From a virus, in the IMG/VR virus record IMGVR_UViG_3300037961_004642, positions 1 through 45,576 of that record: a stretch of DNA of 45,576 nt. One strand, 5' to 3'. The notes under the pieces were generated by a model. That model had not been told where the DNA came from. It made no database searches and saw only the letters and a list, made by a program, of their open reading frames with translations. Made by a program: the position numbers and the translations under genes. Positions within the stretch are counted from its first letter, which is position 1. Each line of letters starts with the position of its first letter. Shown piece after piece: positions 31,847 through 40,163 of this stretch.

Positions 31847-32147
31847 CCCGAACGAAGCCCAAGAAGCGCTGGTGCAGACGGACGAAGCGCTGGCAAGCCT
31901 TGGCACACCATTGGAGCGGGAGTATCTGCTTCACCACGCCGCGGTGCGTGCCCGTCGCGTCCTGCTGGCCCTAGTGGACGCGCAGAAGCCGACCGACGAC
32001 GCGGTGAGTTTCGACGGCCTCACGGATCAGGTGGCGCAGCACTGGACAGCCGATGAACGTCGCGTGCACGATGCGGCCGTTCGCGTCTTTGAGGGCGAGA
32101 TGGCTGCTCGCGTGATCGACGCAGACGTGGAGGAATCCGATGAGTGA
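31839..32147 (+). CDS. Accessory protein (102 residues)
   Basis: ATG 31839 with AGGAG five bases ahead; the frame is open further upstream but without a site. Helical. Its first codons (31849-31872) match 37754-37777 in 23 of 24 bases, giving NEAQEAL here and NEAREAL there, although the rest of the two proteins diverges. This points to a shared source or recombination between accessory genes. Confidence 0.55.
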   Translation: MVDPNEAQEALVQTDEALASLGTPLEREYLLHHAAVRARRVLLALVDAQKPTDDAVSFDGLTDQVAQHWTADERRVHDAAVRVFEGEMAARVIDADVEESDE

Positions 32148-32331
32148 CCTTGACCTAATCGAAAAAGCCTACGCAGAAAATGACGTGGCATATCTCATCG
32201 AAATCAGGGAAATCTATGACGGATGGAGCATTCTCGTGAGGCAGTCAGATGGTGCTCGACTGAATCGTTGGGAACCAGGCACAAAGAGATTCATACTGAC
32301 ACAGGAATACATCAAGGAGACAACCAAATGA
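32140..32331 (+). CDS. Small hypothetical protein (63 residues)
   Basis: ATG 32140 overlaps the preceding gene by 8 bases. Helix then beta strands (DGWSILVRQSDGARLNRWEP). Function unknown. Lower G+C than the gene before it. Confidence 0.55.
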   Translation: MSDLDLIEKAYAENDVAYLIEIREIYDGWSILVRQSDGARLNRWEPGTKRFILTQEYIKETTK

Positions 32332-32594
32332 CATTCAATCTCGCCAAGACAGTCAGCCCCGGCAAGGGGAGACTGTGGAGCATCACCCATCAGCCAAGGA
32401 AGCAGACCAAACCCGTCCGTCTTGAACTTCGACAGAGGACCATCGACGCGAACCACAAGCATGCACCGCTGAGCTTCACCCGTCTGCTAGGGAGCATCGA
32501 CACCATTGCAGACGAAACCTCACTGGTCGAGGCAGCAAAGGATCTTCTCACGCGAGTCGGGAAGGTAGACGACCTGATCGGAGTGTACGAGTGA
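32328..32594 (+). CDS. Small basic protein (88 residues)
   Basis: ATG 32328 is chosen because it overlaps the preceding stop (ATGA). Basic N-terminal half (KGRLWSITHQPRKQTKPVRL) and helical C-terminus. Precedes and is coupled to the winged-helix gene. Function unknown. Confidence 0.55.
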   Translation: MTFNLAKTVSPGKGRLWSITHQPRKQTKPVRLELRQRTIDANHKHAPLSFTRLLGSIDTIADETSLVEAAKDLLTRVGKVDDLIGVYE

Positions 32595-33028
32595 AATGGT
32601 CACTGTCTCAGGAGATTGTCGAACAGGCACTGCTCAAAGCCCCAAAGACGACACGACAGCTCATTGATGAGACGGGCTACACCTACCCGACAGTGAAGCG
32701 AGCGCTAGATCGAATAGAAGAGCGTGGGCAGCTCAAGAGGACGGCCACACGACCTGTTCGATTCTCTCTCCTGTCGGTTGATGGGGAAGAATCCCTTTCC
32801 CTTGTCGAACCTCTACGGATTCCCATGCTGGAAGTCGGCCCACGTTGGCAGGCAGGGTCGGAGAAGCTGGGCAAGGAGATTATGAAACTTGATCTTCGCG
32901 TCTCCTCACTGGGGAAGTCGATCAAGATTCTAGAGGCGGAGGCAGCGTCGATACTTGGGGTACTCGCTGTCCTCCGCGCTCTAGAAGATGGGCCGGACTG
33001 GCGGGAGCAGATTGGGCTGCCTGCTTGA
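32591..33028 (+). CDS. Winged-helix DNA-binding protein
   Basis: 145 residues from GTG 32591 (GTGA overlap). Residues 1-60 form a winged helix: IVEQALLKAPKTTRQLIDET, then GYTYPTVKRALDRIEERGQL and a basic wing (KRTATRPVRFSLL). The C-terminal half is a coiled-coil-like helix (about 95-130) likely for dimerisation. A transcription regulator role is the natural reading. It stands immediately before the promoter of the replication genes. Confidence 0.7.
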   Translation: MKWSLSQEIVEQALLKAPKTTRQLIDETGYTYPTVKRALDRIEERGQLKRTATRPVRFSLLSVDGEESLSLVEPLRIPMLEVGPRWQAGSEKLGKEIMKLDLRVSSLGKSIKILEAEAASILGVLAVLRALEDGPDWREQIGLPA

Positions 33029-33053
33029 CCTTCTACCCTAGCCAGAGTAGGCT
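33025..33053 (+). promoter_or_regulatory. Promoter ahead of the replication module
   Basis: TTGACC (33025-33030) and TAGGCT (33048-33053), 17 bases apart, fit a sigma-70-type promoter (TANNNT -10). A TACCCTAG motif lies in the spacer (33034) and a CTGTAAAG copy overlaps the -10 (33052-33059). The next start codon is 30 bases on. Confidence 0.6.
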
Positions 33054-33082
33054 GTAAAGACACGAATCGACAGGAGATCCAA

Positions 33083-33400
33083 ATGACTGAAGTAGCAGCA
33101 GGGCAGGTATGGCGGGACAAGGACAAGCGACGCAACACCGCTGTCCGAATCGAAAGCGTCAATCCTCTGGAGGTTACCGCTCGTGTCGTGGGGACGACCG
33201 AAGTGCGAACCTACGGCCTTGCTCGTTTCGCTCACAGATGGAAGATGTCCTCAGACGTGCGGAAGAAGCAGGGAGTATACATGCTCAAAATGGCATGTAA
33301 TCAGGACCCGACATACTTCCTCCGCATGACTCAGACGAAGATCGACAACTGGGGTGCCCCTCTCTGCCCCTGCCATCACGAGGCGATGATCGAAGCGTGA
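33083..33400 (+). CDS. Small SH3-like / zinc-site protein
   Basis: 105 residues from ATG 33083 with AGGAG upstream. N-terminal VAAGQVWRDKDKRRNTAVRI, then ESVNPLEVTARVV, looks like a small SH3-type barrel. The C-terminus has CPCHHE plus an earlier Cys, a possible metal site. It overlaps the helicase GTG by four bases, so the two are translated together. Function unknown. Confidence 0.6.
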   Translation: MTEVAAGQVWRDKDKRRNTAVRIESVNPLEVTARVVGTTEVRTYGLARFAHRWKMSSDVRKKQGVYMLKMACNQDPTYFLRMTQTKIDNWGAPLCPCHHEAMIEA

Positions 33401-36171
33401 GCGATGCAATCACGAAAGAGCGCCACGACCTCGCTGCTGATGCAGCAAGTCGAGAACGCTCAGTGCAGGATCGTCGTGCTGCTTACGAAGAGCACTTCCG
33501 AGGTCTGGCACAAGGTCACGCCTGGTTCGATGGGATCTTTGCTCATCAATGGGGAGGTGCCTGTTATGGTGCAGTGGCTCGTCGTTGGTTTCTTGGAGAC
33601 GAACCTGGAGCCGGTAAGGGGTCTCCCTTGTGGGAGAAGGTCCTCACACCTACTGGCTGGACAACTTACGGAGCGATCTCTGAGGGAGACCGAGTTATCG
33701 GATCTGACGGGAAAGCACATCGTGTCACAGGCGTCTACCCTCGGGGTGTTCTCGACACCTACCGCGTGACGTTCAACGATGGAGCCTCTGTGGTTGTCGA
33801 CGGCGATCACCTATGGGAAGTTCAGACCAAGAGGCAGTCGCAAGGGGGCTATCACGCTCAGGCCATCGCCACCACAGACCTCCTAGAGCTTATCAAGACA
33901 GCCACGTATCGAATCCCCCAGGTAGCTCCTGTCGAGTTCGACATGGCAGGGGATCTGCCTTTGCATCCGTACGTACTGGGGGCCATTCTCGGTGACGGCT
34001 ACCTCTCACAGAAGAGTTCCGTATCTATCACCTCAGAAGACCCTGAGATCATCGAGAGGATGCAATCCCTTCTTCCTGACGATGTGAGTTTGAACGCCTG
34101 GGCGGTAAATGGACATACCCCTGCCTGGGGGCTAGTGTCACACGGCAGGCGTGGGCTAATTCCCGGGATCATCAAAGACCTGGGTCTTGCAGGTACGAAG
34201 TCTGCGACGAAGTTTATTCCCGCGCAGTACCTCCTGTCATCAGCCGAAGATCGTCTAGAAATGATCCGAGGACTAATGGACACAGATGGGCACGCCACCA
34301 CAGCAGGCGTTGAGTACGTCACAGTGTCGCCCAGCCTTTCAGAAGGAATGACGTTCCTGGTGCAAAGCCTAGGGGGGACGGTAAGAACATCAACTAAGAC
34401 CCCTACGTACATCAACCGCCACGGCAATAAGATCAACGGGCAACTTGCTTACCGACTGAGCTTCAACATGCCAGAGGGCATGATCCCATTCTCGCTGAGC
34501 CGTAAAGCAGACAAATACCGCCCGTCATTCAAATACCCGCCTCTTCGTTCAATCAAGAGCATCGAGCCAGAAGGACGAGAAGAAGTCGTCTGCATCTCTG
34601 TCGATTCTCCTGATGCCTTGTATGTCACTTCGGACTTTATCGTGACCCACAACACGAGAACTTCAATCGCTTGGCTGGATCTCATTGGGGCCACGCGGGT
34701 CATCCTTGTGGCAGAGGCGAATATCTGCGCTCAGTTCGCTGGTGAAATCATGGACCTTGCTCCTCACCGCACCATTGTCAACCTTGCCGGGTTGACCCGA
34801 CAGACCCGACACGAGCGCATCAACAAACTCCTCCGCAAGAAGGAAGGGGTTGTCGTCCTCAACTACGAGATGTTCCGCCGTGATGAGGAGGCGCTGGGGA
34901 AGATCCTTCAGTGGCGTGCCGACACACTTCTTGTCGATGAAGCGCACAACATGAAGAGCACCAAGACGGCGAACTACAAGTATGTCGAGAAGCTCGCTTT
35001 CGCTCACAACACATGCCCCGACTGCGACAGCCTGGTATACGGACTCAACAGGCCGTGCGGCTCATGCGGGTGGAGAATCGAAGAGGGCGGTGTTCGTACC
35101 TGGGATCGTGAAGCCTCTACGGACAAGGAGAAGTTCCTCAGCACACGGTCTGTAAAGAACATGCTGTTGCTGACAGGGACGCCCGTACTCAACACCCCTG
35201 TAGACCTTTACAGCATCTACCACTTGATCGACCCCGTAGCATTCCCCTCTGAAGCATGGTTCAAGCGTGTGTTCACGAAGCCTGACTACTCGGCACGTCG
35301 ACACACTTTCACTCCGAAGGGCCTAGAACGCATTCAGTCACTGCTGAAGGGCCGCTACCTGGCACGGACGTTGAAGGAAGTGGGGATTGATCTTCCGAAA
35401 CAGCGTATCCACATCGAGCGTGTCGAAATGGACCCGAAGAAGTACCCGCTCCAGGCGAGGACTGTCGAGCAGGTAAGCAAGCACGCGGCGGTGATGTTGT
35501 CGAGCGGTGAGACAGCGACACTCATGCATGTCATTGCAATCATTCTCCGCAAGCGACAGGCAAACGTCTGGCCTGGCGGCATCACCTTTAAAGACCCGAA
35601 CACAGGAGAGATTCTGTTCTCTGTCGGGCAGGAGGTCCAAGAGTCCTGCAAGATGGACGCCGCACTAGAGCGCATCAAGGAGTACCACAAGGAGGGACGG
35701 CGACAGATCGTGTTCAGTCAGTTCCAAAGTGCTCTCGCAGAGTTCGAGAGCCGGGTCAATGCAGCAGGTATTCGGGCTGTGCGGTTCGATGGCTCAACTC
35801 CTGGTCGACTTCGGGAAGCTGTAAAGAACAACTTCTATGCGGCAAAGGGTGAGGAAGCCAAATGGGACGTTGTTCTGGTTCACTACAAAACCGGTGGCGC
35901 TGGCTTGAATCTCACTGCTGCAACAGTGACTCACATTCTCGATGAAGAATGGAATGCCGGGAAACGTGACCAGTCATATGCGCGTTCGCACCGTATGGGA
36001 CAAACGCAGGAGACGGACGTGCATGTATACCGAGTGCCTGCGAGTGTTGACGTGTGGATGGCGAACTTGATCCACATGAAAGAACGAATGGTCAACAAAC
36101 TTGGAGAGGCTATGTCTTCTGAGAAGCAGAAGAGTCTCATTATCAATGCGATCAAAAAGGGAGAAATCTAG
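33397..36171 (+). CDS. SNF2-type helicase interrupted by an intein
   Basis: 924 residues as encoded, 579 after removal of the intein (75-419). Extein motifs: Walker A GDEPGAGK/T split by the intein at K74/T420, DEAH box near 514-517, LTGTP near 591-595, GGAGLN near 833, and RSHRMGQ near 863-869, the classical SNF2 motif VI. A zinc-ribbon insertion (CPDC and CGSC, about 540-560) lies between motifs II and III. Such enzymes translocate on duplex DNA and in phages act in replication or branch processing. The GTG start overlaps the previous stop. Three CTGTAAAG/CTTTACAG sites are in the gene (35150, 35206, 35819). Confidence 0.85.
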   Translation: MSDAITKERHDLAADAASRERSVQDRRAAYEEHFRGLAQGHAWFDGIFAHQWGGACYGAVARRWFLGDEPGAGKGSPLWEKVLTPTGWTTYGAISEGDRVIGSDGKAHRVTGVYPRGVLDTYRVTFNDGASVVVDGDHLWEVQTKRQSQGGYHAQAIATTDLLELIKTATYRIPQVAPVEFDMAGDLPLHPYVLGAILGDGYLSQKSSVSITSEDPEIIERMQSLLPDDVSLNAWAVNGHTPAWGLVSHGRRGLIPGIIKDLGLAGTKSATKFIPAQYLLSSAEDRLEMIRGLMDTDGHATTAGVEYVTVSPSLSEGMTFLVQSLGGTVRTSTKTPTYINRHGNKINGQLAYRLSFNMPEGMIPFSLSRKADKYRPSFKYPPLRSIKSIEPEGREEVVCISVDSPDALYVTSDFIVTHNTRTSIAWLDLIGATRVILVAEANICAQFAGEIMDLAPHRTIVNLAGLTRQTRHERINKLLRKKEGVVVLNYEMFRRDEEALGKILQWRADTLLVDEAHNMKSTKTANYKYVEKLAFAHNTCPDCDSLVYGLNRPCGSCGWRIEEGGVRTWDREASTDKEKFLSTRSVKNMLLLTGTPVLNTPVDLYSIYHLIDPVAFPSEAWFKRVFTKPDYSARRHTFTPKGLERIQSLLKGRYLARTLKEVGIDLPKQRIHIERVEMDPKKYPLQARTVEQVSKHAAVMLSSGETATLMHVIAIILRKRQANVWPGGITFKDPNTGEILFSVGQEVQESCKMDAALERIKEYHKEGRRQIVFSQFQSALAEFESRVNAAGIRAVRFDGSTPGRLREAVKNNFYAAKGEEAKWDVVLVHYKTGGAGLNLTAATVTHILDEEWNAGKRDQSYARSHRMGQTQETDVHVYRVPASVDVWMANLIHMKERMVNKLGEAMSSEKQKSLIINAIKKGEI
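33619..34653 (+). other. Class 3 intein with LAGLIDADG homing endonuclease
   Basis: 345 residues inserted after the Lys of Walker A, a common intein site. The first residue is Gly, which cannot start normal splicing. The three residues that define class 3 inteins are present: Trp two after the block B His (GDHLWEV, intein 66), Cys in block F (VVCISV, intein 325) and Thr before the last His-Asn (VTHN, intein 343), followed by extein Thr. In class 3 splicing the block F Cys attacks the upstream junction. Both endonuclease motifs are intact (LGAILGDG, GLMDTDG), so mobility should still be possible. Confidence 0.88.
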
Positions 36172-36172
36172 A

Positions 36173-36295
36173 ATGATCTGTGAGGCATGTGGTCGAGTAG
36201 TAGATGAGCTATGGCAAGCAGGACAGGACCGAGAAGGAAGACACCTGTTCGTCTGCGATAGCTGCATCATCGAACCGACAGGAGTAGGGCTCTAG
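36173..36295 (+). CDS. Zinc-finger micro-protein (40 residues)
   Basis: ATG 36173 two bases after the helicase stop, with GGGAG upstream. Two Cys pairs (CEAC near the start, CDSC near the end) separated by about 23 residues form a likely zinc-binding finger. The stop overlaps the next GTG (TAGTG). Many actinophages carry such tiny zinc proteins; role unknown. Confidence 0.6.
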   Translation: MICEACGRVVDELWQAGQDREGRHLFVCDSCIIEPTGVGL

Positions 36296-37047
36296 TGCCG
36301 TTCATCACAGGGATCTGCAACGCCTGTGCCGCAGGCATTCTAGAGGAGTGCGAGAACCCCGAGGAAGTGCCAGGGCATCCTGAATGGATTATCCCGTGTG
36401 CCGGGAAGTTCGAAGGGCTGGCAGTCCAGGTCGTCAAGGGAGAGCCCGGACAGATCGGTAGGCCCCCTCTCGATCCCGGCAAGGTCACAGACCCCACCAG
36501 TACAGGCAGGAAGCGGGCGAAGATGCTCGCACCGATCCTCGCTGGACAGAGGTGCGGCTGGGCCGGACTGAAGCACGCTGGAGGCGGTGTTACCCCGATC
36601 CTTGGCTGCAACGGCCATCTCATGGTCGAGAAGAAAGGTGGCGAGGGAGACCACTATCAGGGCGACAGGCACCACGGCCCCGATAAGAACACACTCAACA
36701 ACAGTGTCGGAGTCAACCTTCATTCGGTCTGCGTTGAGTGCCACCATCGGTGGCACGCACTCAATGATGAGTTCTATGACGAAGAGGGCAGACCGACCGC
36801 TGAGTTCCCTTTCCTTCCTGTCGAGGCGTACTACCTGCATGATCCGAACACTGCCTTTACAGAAGAAGAGTACGAAGTAGCTGAGGCATGGTGGGATCTT
36901 CCGAGGTTTGACCGAGGCCCGTATCCGTTCAGCCCGCCAGATGAGGCGAAGAAAGTGTTGCCCATGCTGCCTCAGCCTGCTACCCTAGACCCTACGGAGA
37001 ATCCATTCCCGGATTCGCCGTTCGCAGAGATTGGAGACTCTGAATGA
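36295..37047 (+). CDS. HNH-type endonuclease-like protein
   Basis: 250 residues from GTG 36295. Several Cys pairs lie in the N-terminal part (CNAC, later Cys 35, 87, 105). The centre has a His-rich segment DHYQGDRHHGPDKN (119-132), and CVECHHRWHALN (146-157) gives the C-x-x-C-H-x3-H ending of many HNH nucleases. The first catalytic His cannot be fixed by eye. In phages this type may nick or resolve replication intermediates. The C-terminal 60 residues are Pro/acidic. Confidence 0.6.
   Translation: MPFITGICNACAAGILEECENPEEVPGHPEWIIPCAGKFEGLAVQVVKGEPGQIGRPPLDPGKVTDPTSTGRKRAKMLAPILAGQRCGWAGLKHAGGGVTPILGCNGHLMVEKKGGEGDHYQGDRHHGPDKNTLNNSVGVNLHSVCVECHHRWHALNDEFYDEEGRPTAEFPFLPVEAYYLHDPNTAFTEEEYEVAEAWWDLPRFDRGPYPFSPPDEAKKVLPMLPQPATLDPTENPFPDSPFAEIGDSE
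36981..36987 (+). promoter_or_regulatory. TACCCTAG motif inside gene end
   Basis: CTGCTACCCTAG, i.e. TGC-extended, 57-63 bases upstream of the exonuclease start and inside the last codons of the HNH-like gene. Same orientation as transcription. Confidence 0.35.
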
Positions 37048-37622
37048 CCGCTTTTGTCTTTCTTGACGTTGAAACCACCGGACTCGACCCCACTGAGGAT
37101 CACATCCTGGAGATCGCATGGCAGGTGACGGACGAGAAGCTGAGGGTTCTCAGCCCGGCTCGATCCTTCATTGTCGATCACGTTCACGACTGGGGCGATG
37201 TGTTCGCCTCTCTCCTGTCGAATGAGGTAGTTCGTCAGATGCATCAGGACAGCGGTCTGTTCGATGCCATGCGACAGGAGGACGGCACTCCTATGGACGA
37301 CATTCTGGATCAGCTTTTGATGGATATTGGTCGGGTTGAAGGTCCGATCCACCTTGCAGGGTTCAGTGTCCACTTCGACCGGGACTTCCTCTCAGAAGCC
37401 GGGTGGAGTGCTCTGTTCAACAGCGATGCTCTGGGAGTGAAGATCCATCACCGACTCTTCGACCTCAGTGCTGTAAAGATCATGCTGGAAGTGGCTGGGC
37501 TACCTGTCCCTGAGGTGTCGAACCCTCGGCCCCACCGGGCAAAGTTCGATGTCACTGAATCACTGGAGTTTGCTTTGGCTCTCCAGGATCAGCTTGATTT
37601 CCGCATCCGGGGGGAAAACTAA
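37044..37622 (+). CDS. DEDDh 3'-5' exonuclease (DnaQ-like)
   Basis: 192 residues. Exo I FLDVETTGLD (D8, E10), Exo II GFSVHFDRD (D112 or D114) and Exo III HRAKFDVTES (H164, D169), the DEDDh set of DnaQ/oligoribonuclease-type enzymes. It could proofread or trim DNA, or degrade small RNA. The ATG overlaps the previous stop; the stop overlaps the next ATG. It carries one CTGTAAAG site (37471). Confidence 0.82.
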   Translation: MTAFVFLDVETTGLDPTEDHILEIAWQVTDEKLRVLSPARSFIVDHVHDWGDVFASLLSNEVVRQMHQDSGLFDAMRQEDGTPMDDILDQLLMDIGRVEGPIHLAGFSVHFDRDFLSEAGWSALFNSDALGVKIHHRLFDLSAVKIMLEVAGLPVPEVSNPRPHRAKFDVTESLEFALALQDQLDFRIRGEN

Positions 37623-37747
37623 TGGCGTACTGGCCGACACACAAAGCCAAGGCTCAGGCCCAGCAACAGCTCAAGCATTCCCGAAAGAAGCGGGGGCGTA
37701 AGGTTCGGAAGCTCTATCGAGACGGGAAAAGAGGTGAGTTCCAATGA
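37622..37747 (+). CDS. Small highly basic protein (41 residues)
   Basis: ATG 37622 (TAATG overlap); the stop overlaps the next ATG (ATGA). Rich in Lys, Arg and Gln (AQQQLKHSRKKRGRKVRKLY), probably nucleic-acid binding. Function unknown. Confidence 0.6.
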   Translation: MAYWPTHKAKAQAQQQLKHSRKKRGRKVRKLYRDGKRGEFQ

Positions 37748-38112
37748 CTAACTCGAACGAAGCCCGAGAAGCGCTGGCCGAGGTGCGAGGAATCCGAAAG
37801 GCCGCTGACCATCTACGCCTCATGCAGAACGGCGGGGGGAGCGGGAAAGGACTGGTGTGGGGCCTACTGGATTGGGCAGACGAGATGGAGAAAAAGACCT
37901 CCGCAGCCTTGGCAATGGACCTACGTGAGCAGGGCTTCCGCCGCCCCGAGCCGGTACCGGATACCTACGAGTGGGAGTACGCCTACATGGCGGATGCATA
38001 CAGCGCGAATCATTACGCCACCCGCGAGGAGGCCGAGGAATACATGGGCAATCCGCAACTGTTCCGCCGCCGCAAGCCTGGCCCATGGGAGCCCGTAGAG
38101 GGTGATTCCTAA
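37744..38112 (+). CDS. Accessory protein (122 residues)
   Basis: ATG 37744. Helical N-terminus with NEAREALAEVRGIRKAADHL, then an acidic, Tyr-rich part (YEWEYAYMADAYSANHYATR). G+C-rich like the 27.9-32.1 kb accessory genes and sharing a 24-base near-identity with the gene at 31839. It seems to be an accessory gene inserted among replication genes. Function unknown. Confidence 0.55.
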   Translation: MTNSNEAREALAEVRGIRKAADHLRLMQNGGGSGKGLVWGLLDWADEMEKKTSAALAMDLREQGFRRPEPVPDTYEWEYAYMADAYSANHYATREEAEEYMGNPQLFRRRKPGPWEPVEGDS

Positions 38113-39173
38113 TGGGATCTGTCTCCCATTCTCGTGTCGACTCCTACCTGACGTGTCGACGTAAGGAGTATTACTCCTACCACCGGAAGCTCACCAAGAT
38201 CGACAACAGCACTGGGCTTGTGCTCGGAACTGCGATCCACCGTGTGCTCGCTGCCCTCTATCAGCATGTGCTCGATGCAGGGAACTCTCTGGCTGCACAG
38301 AAAAAGGCATACCCGGAGGCTGTAAAGGTTGCATGGCTGGAGGTGGATCGAATCTACTCAGAAGGATTCGAAGACACCGACAAAAGGGCACCACTCCGAC
38401 TCATCATCGAGAAGTACCTCCAACGCGAGCCTTTCATCGACAGAGAGTGGCATGACAACAAGAGGCAATGGCGCATCCTGGGTGTCGAGAAGGAGTTCAA
38501 CCTGGAGTACGACTCCGAAACAGGAGGCCGTTACCCGTTCGTTATCGACCTGATCGTGCAGGACCCGACAAAGAAGATCGTGGTTGTCGACCATAAGGGG
38601 CTGTACGACTTCTATAGCTACGAGACGACCAACCTCATGCCTCAGATTCCGAAGTACATCGGAGCGCTGAGAGCACTGAACTACAACGTCTCCTACGGCA
38701 TGTACAACATGATCCGCACCAGGCCCGAGAGCAAGGGCAACAAGCTCAATAAGGCTGAACTGGTAGAACTGCTGAGCAAGTCGGACATCGGGGAGATTGA
38801 CCCGAAGATGAAGGTCACTGAATTGGAAGCGATTGCCGACGAACACGACATCCCCTACTACGAAGGCCGGGTGCTGGATGACTGGGCTTTCGCTATGGAG
38901 ATTCAGCCTTCCGGGGTTCGAGTGCAGCGATCTTTCCTGGAGCAGATCAACGCCTCAATGGAGGTGGCGGAACTTGACACGTTGGATGATGAGACGCGCG
39001 ACATCAAGGCGTACCGCATCGGCAACTCAATGATCTGCAAGTCCTGCCCCTTTAAAGACATCTGCTCCGAGGAGCTTCGCGGGGGTAATGTGGCTCTCCT
39101 GCTGCAAACGGAATACAAGATCAAAGACAAGCGGGACGAGATTCTCGTCTCTGAGGAGTTGAGCGACGAATGA
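38112..39173 (+). CDS. Cas4/RecB-like PD-(D/E)XK nuclease with Fe-S motif
   Basis: 353 residues. N-terminal SYLTCRRKEYY (C15) and C-terminal ICKSCPFKDIC (C309, C312, C318) supply the four Cys of an iron-sulphur cluster, as in Cas4 and AddB-type nucleases. The nuclease core shows TAIHRVLAALY (H43), PFVIDLIV (D146), VVVDHKG (D160, K162) and a PQIPKY helix. It should be a DNA exonuclease that makes 3' single strands for annealing. The next gene encodes a Sak4-like recombinase, so the two probably act as a recombination pair. It has a CTGTAAAG site (38320). Confidence 0.82.
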   Translation: MGSVSHSRVDSYLTCRRKEYYSYHRKLTKIDNSTGLVLGTAIHRVLAALYQHVLDAGNSLAAQKKAYPEAVKVAWLEVDRIYSEGFEDTDKRAPLRLIIEKYLQREPFIDREWHDNKRQWRILGVEKEFNLEYDSETGGRYPFVIDLIVQDPTKKIVVVDHKGLYDFYSYETTNLMPQIPKYIGALRALNYNVSYGMYNMIRTRPESKGNKLNKAELVELLSKSDIGEIDPKMKVTELEAIADEHDIPYYEGRVLDDWAFAMEIQPSGVRVQRSFLEQINASMEVAELDTLDDETRDIKAYRIGNSMICKSCPFKDICSEELRGGNVALLLQTEYKIKDKRDEILVSEELSDE

Positions 39174-39178
39174 TGTGC

Positions 39179-39185
39179 TACCCTA
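39179..39185 (+). promoter_or_regulatory. TACCCTAG promoter-like motif
   Basis: TGTGCTACCCTAG, TGC-extended, 44-50 bases upstream of ATG 39229 in a 55-base gap. Candidate promoter for the recombinase gene. Confidence 0.5.
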
Positions 39186-39228
39186 GAAGTATCGCAACAT
39201 TGAGCACCGACACCGAAAGTGAGAACTG

Positions 39229-40140
39229 ATGCCTGCTGCTAAAGCCAACCTCGCAAAGATCCTGTCCAGGATGAATGACCTGGAGCACCAGGAAGTCGAG
39301 AAAGACTTCATCGGGATGTTCTTCGGTGGTCCCGGTGTAGGCAAGACTGTCGCATCCGTAGGGCTTGCTCAGAAGCTCCGGGGCGAAGGTCGAGCACTCT
39401 ACCTCGACAGCTCAGACGGATGGGTTTCCATCGACAACCACCCGTCCCTCAAGCGAGGCATCGACCGAATCGAAGTGTCCGACCCTCGTGACCTGATGAC
39501 CATTGCCAACGCTCTGCGATCCCGACACAAGGGATTCGAGGGCTACCGTGTTGTCATCCTCGATGAAGTGTCAAGCTGGTACACCGACATCCTCCACGCC
39601 TACGTGCGAGAGCAGACAGGGACCAAGGATGACGAGGACCTTCCTGAGATCGAAGGCTCCATGCACGCCGCACCGCAGGCGATGTTTCTGAACGTCATCA
39701 AGACGTTCCACAAAACGGAGAACCTTCACGTCATCATGGTCGCCCACGAACAGGGACGACCGATCAAGGGCGAATCTGGCGCGTTGCTCATGTCGCCCTC
39801 CCTCGGCCCGAAGATCACCTCTGGCCTAGCTCAGCTTTCCCACCTCATCGCTCGCTTCGAGAGCCGCAAGGTGAAGGACAAGTATGAGAGGGAAGCTCAG
39901 GTTTGGCCCACGCGCTACGTCATGGCCAAGAGTAGGATCGGCGGACTGGACCTGAAACTCCCTGTCGCTTCTCTGGTGAAAGCCGTGTCCGAATGGATCA
40001 ATAGCTCCCGTATGGGGGACGACCTCATCAAGCCGGAAGAGAAGGTTCTCGCTGAAGAGCCGGACGACGATGATGAGGATGAAGATTTCGAAATCTCGGA
40101 TGATGACTCCGAAGATGACGATAAGGACGGAGAGAGCTAG
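39229..40140 (+). CDS. Sak4-like RecA-fold ATPase (recombinase)
   Basis: 303 residues. Walker A GGPGVGKT (33-40), Walker B RVVILDEVSS (D111, E112), and a sensor segment VIMVAHEQGR near 168. These match the AAA_24/Sak4 type of phage annealing ATPases. The C-terminus is very acidic (DDDDEDEDFEISDDDSEDD), a likely contact to an SSB or other partner. The neighbouring Cas4-like nuclease and SSB-like protein complete a recombination/replication-repair set. Confidence 0.8.
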   Translation: MPAAKANLAKILSRMNDLEHQEVEKDFIGMFFGGPGVGKTVASVGLAQKLRGEGRALYLDSSDGWVSIDNHPSLKRGIDRIEVSDPRDLMTIANALRSRHKGFEGYRVVILDEVSSWYTDILHAYVREQTGTKDDEDLPEIEGSMHAAPQAMFLNVIKTFHKTENLHVIMVAHEQGRPIKGESGALLMSPSLGPKITSGLAQLSHLIARFESRKVKDKYEREAQVWPTRYVMAKSRIGGLDLKLPVASLVKAVSEWINSSRMGDDLIKPEEKVLAEEPDDDDEDEDFEISDDDSEDDDKDGES

Positions 40141-40162
40141 CATCCCTCTGCTTGCTCTCTCC
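40129..40162 (+). other. Hairpin at the end of the recombinase gene
   Basis: GGAGAGAGC (40129-40137) pairs with GCTCTCTCC (40154-40162), a 9-bp stem with a 16-base loop containing the stop codon. No T tract follows. It stands immediately before the tRNA-like element. Confidence 0.45.
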
Positions 40163-40163
40163 C

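Noticed and set aside
33619-34653. Ordinary class 1 intein
   Set aside because: The first residue is Gly rather than Cys or Ser, while the class 3 Trp, Cys and Thr are all present.
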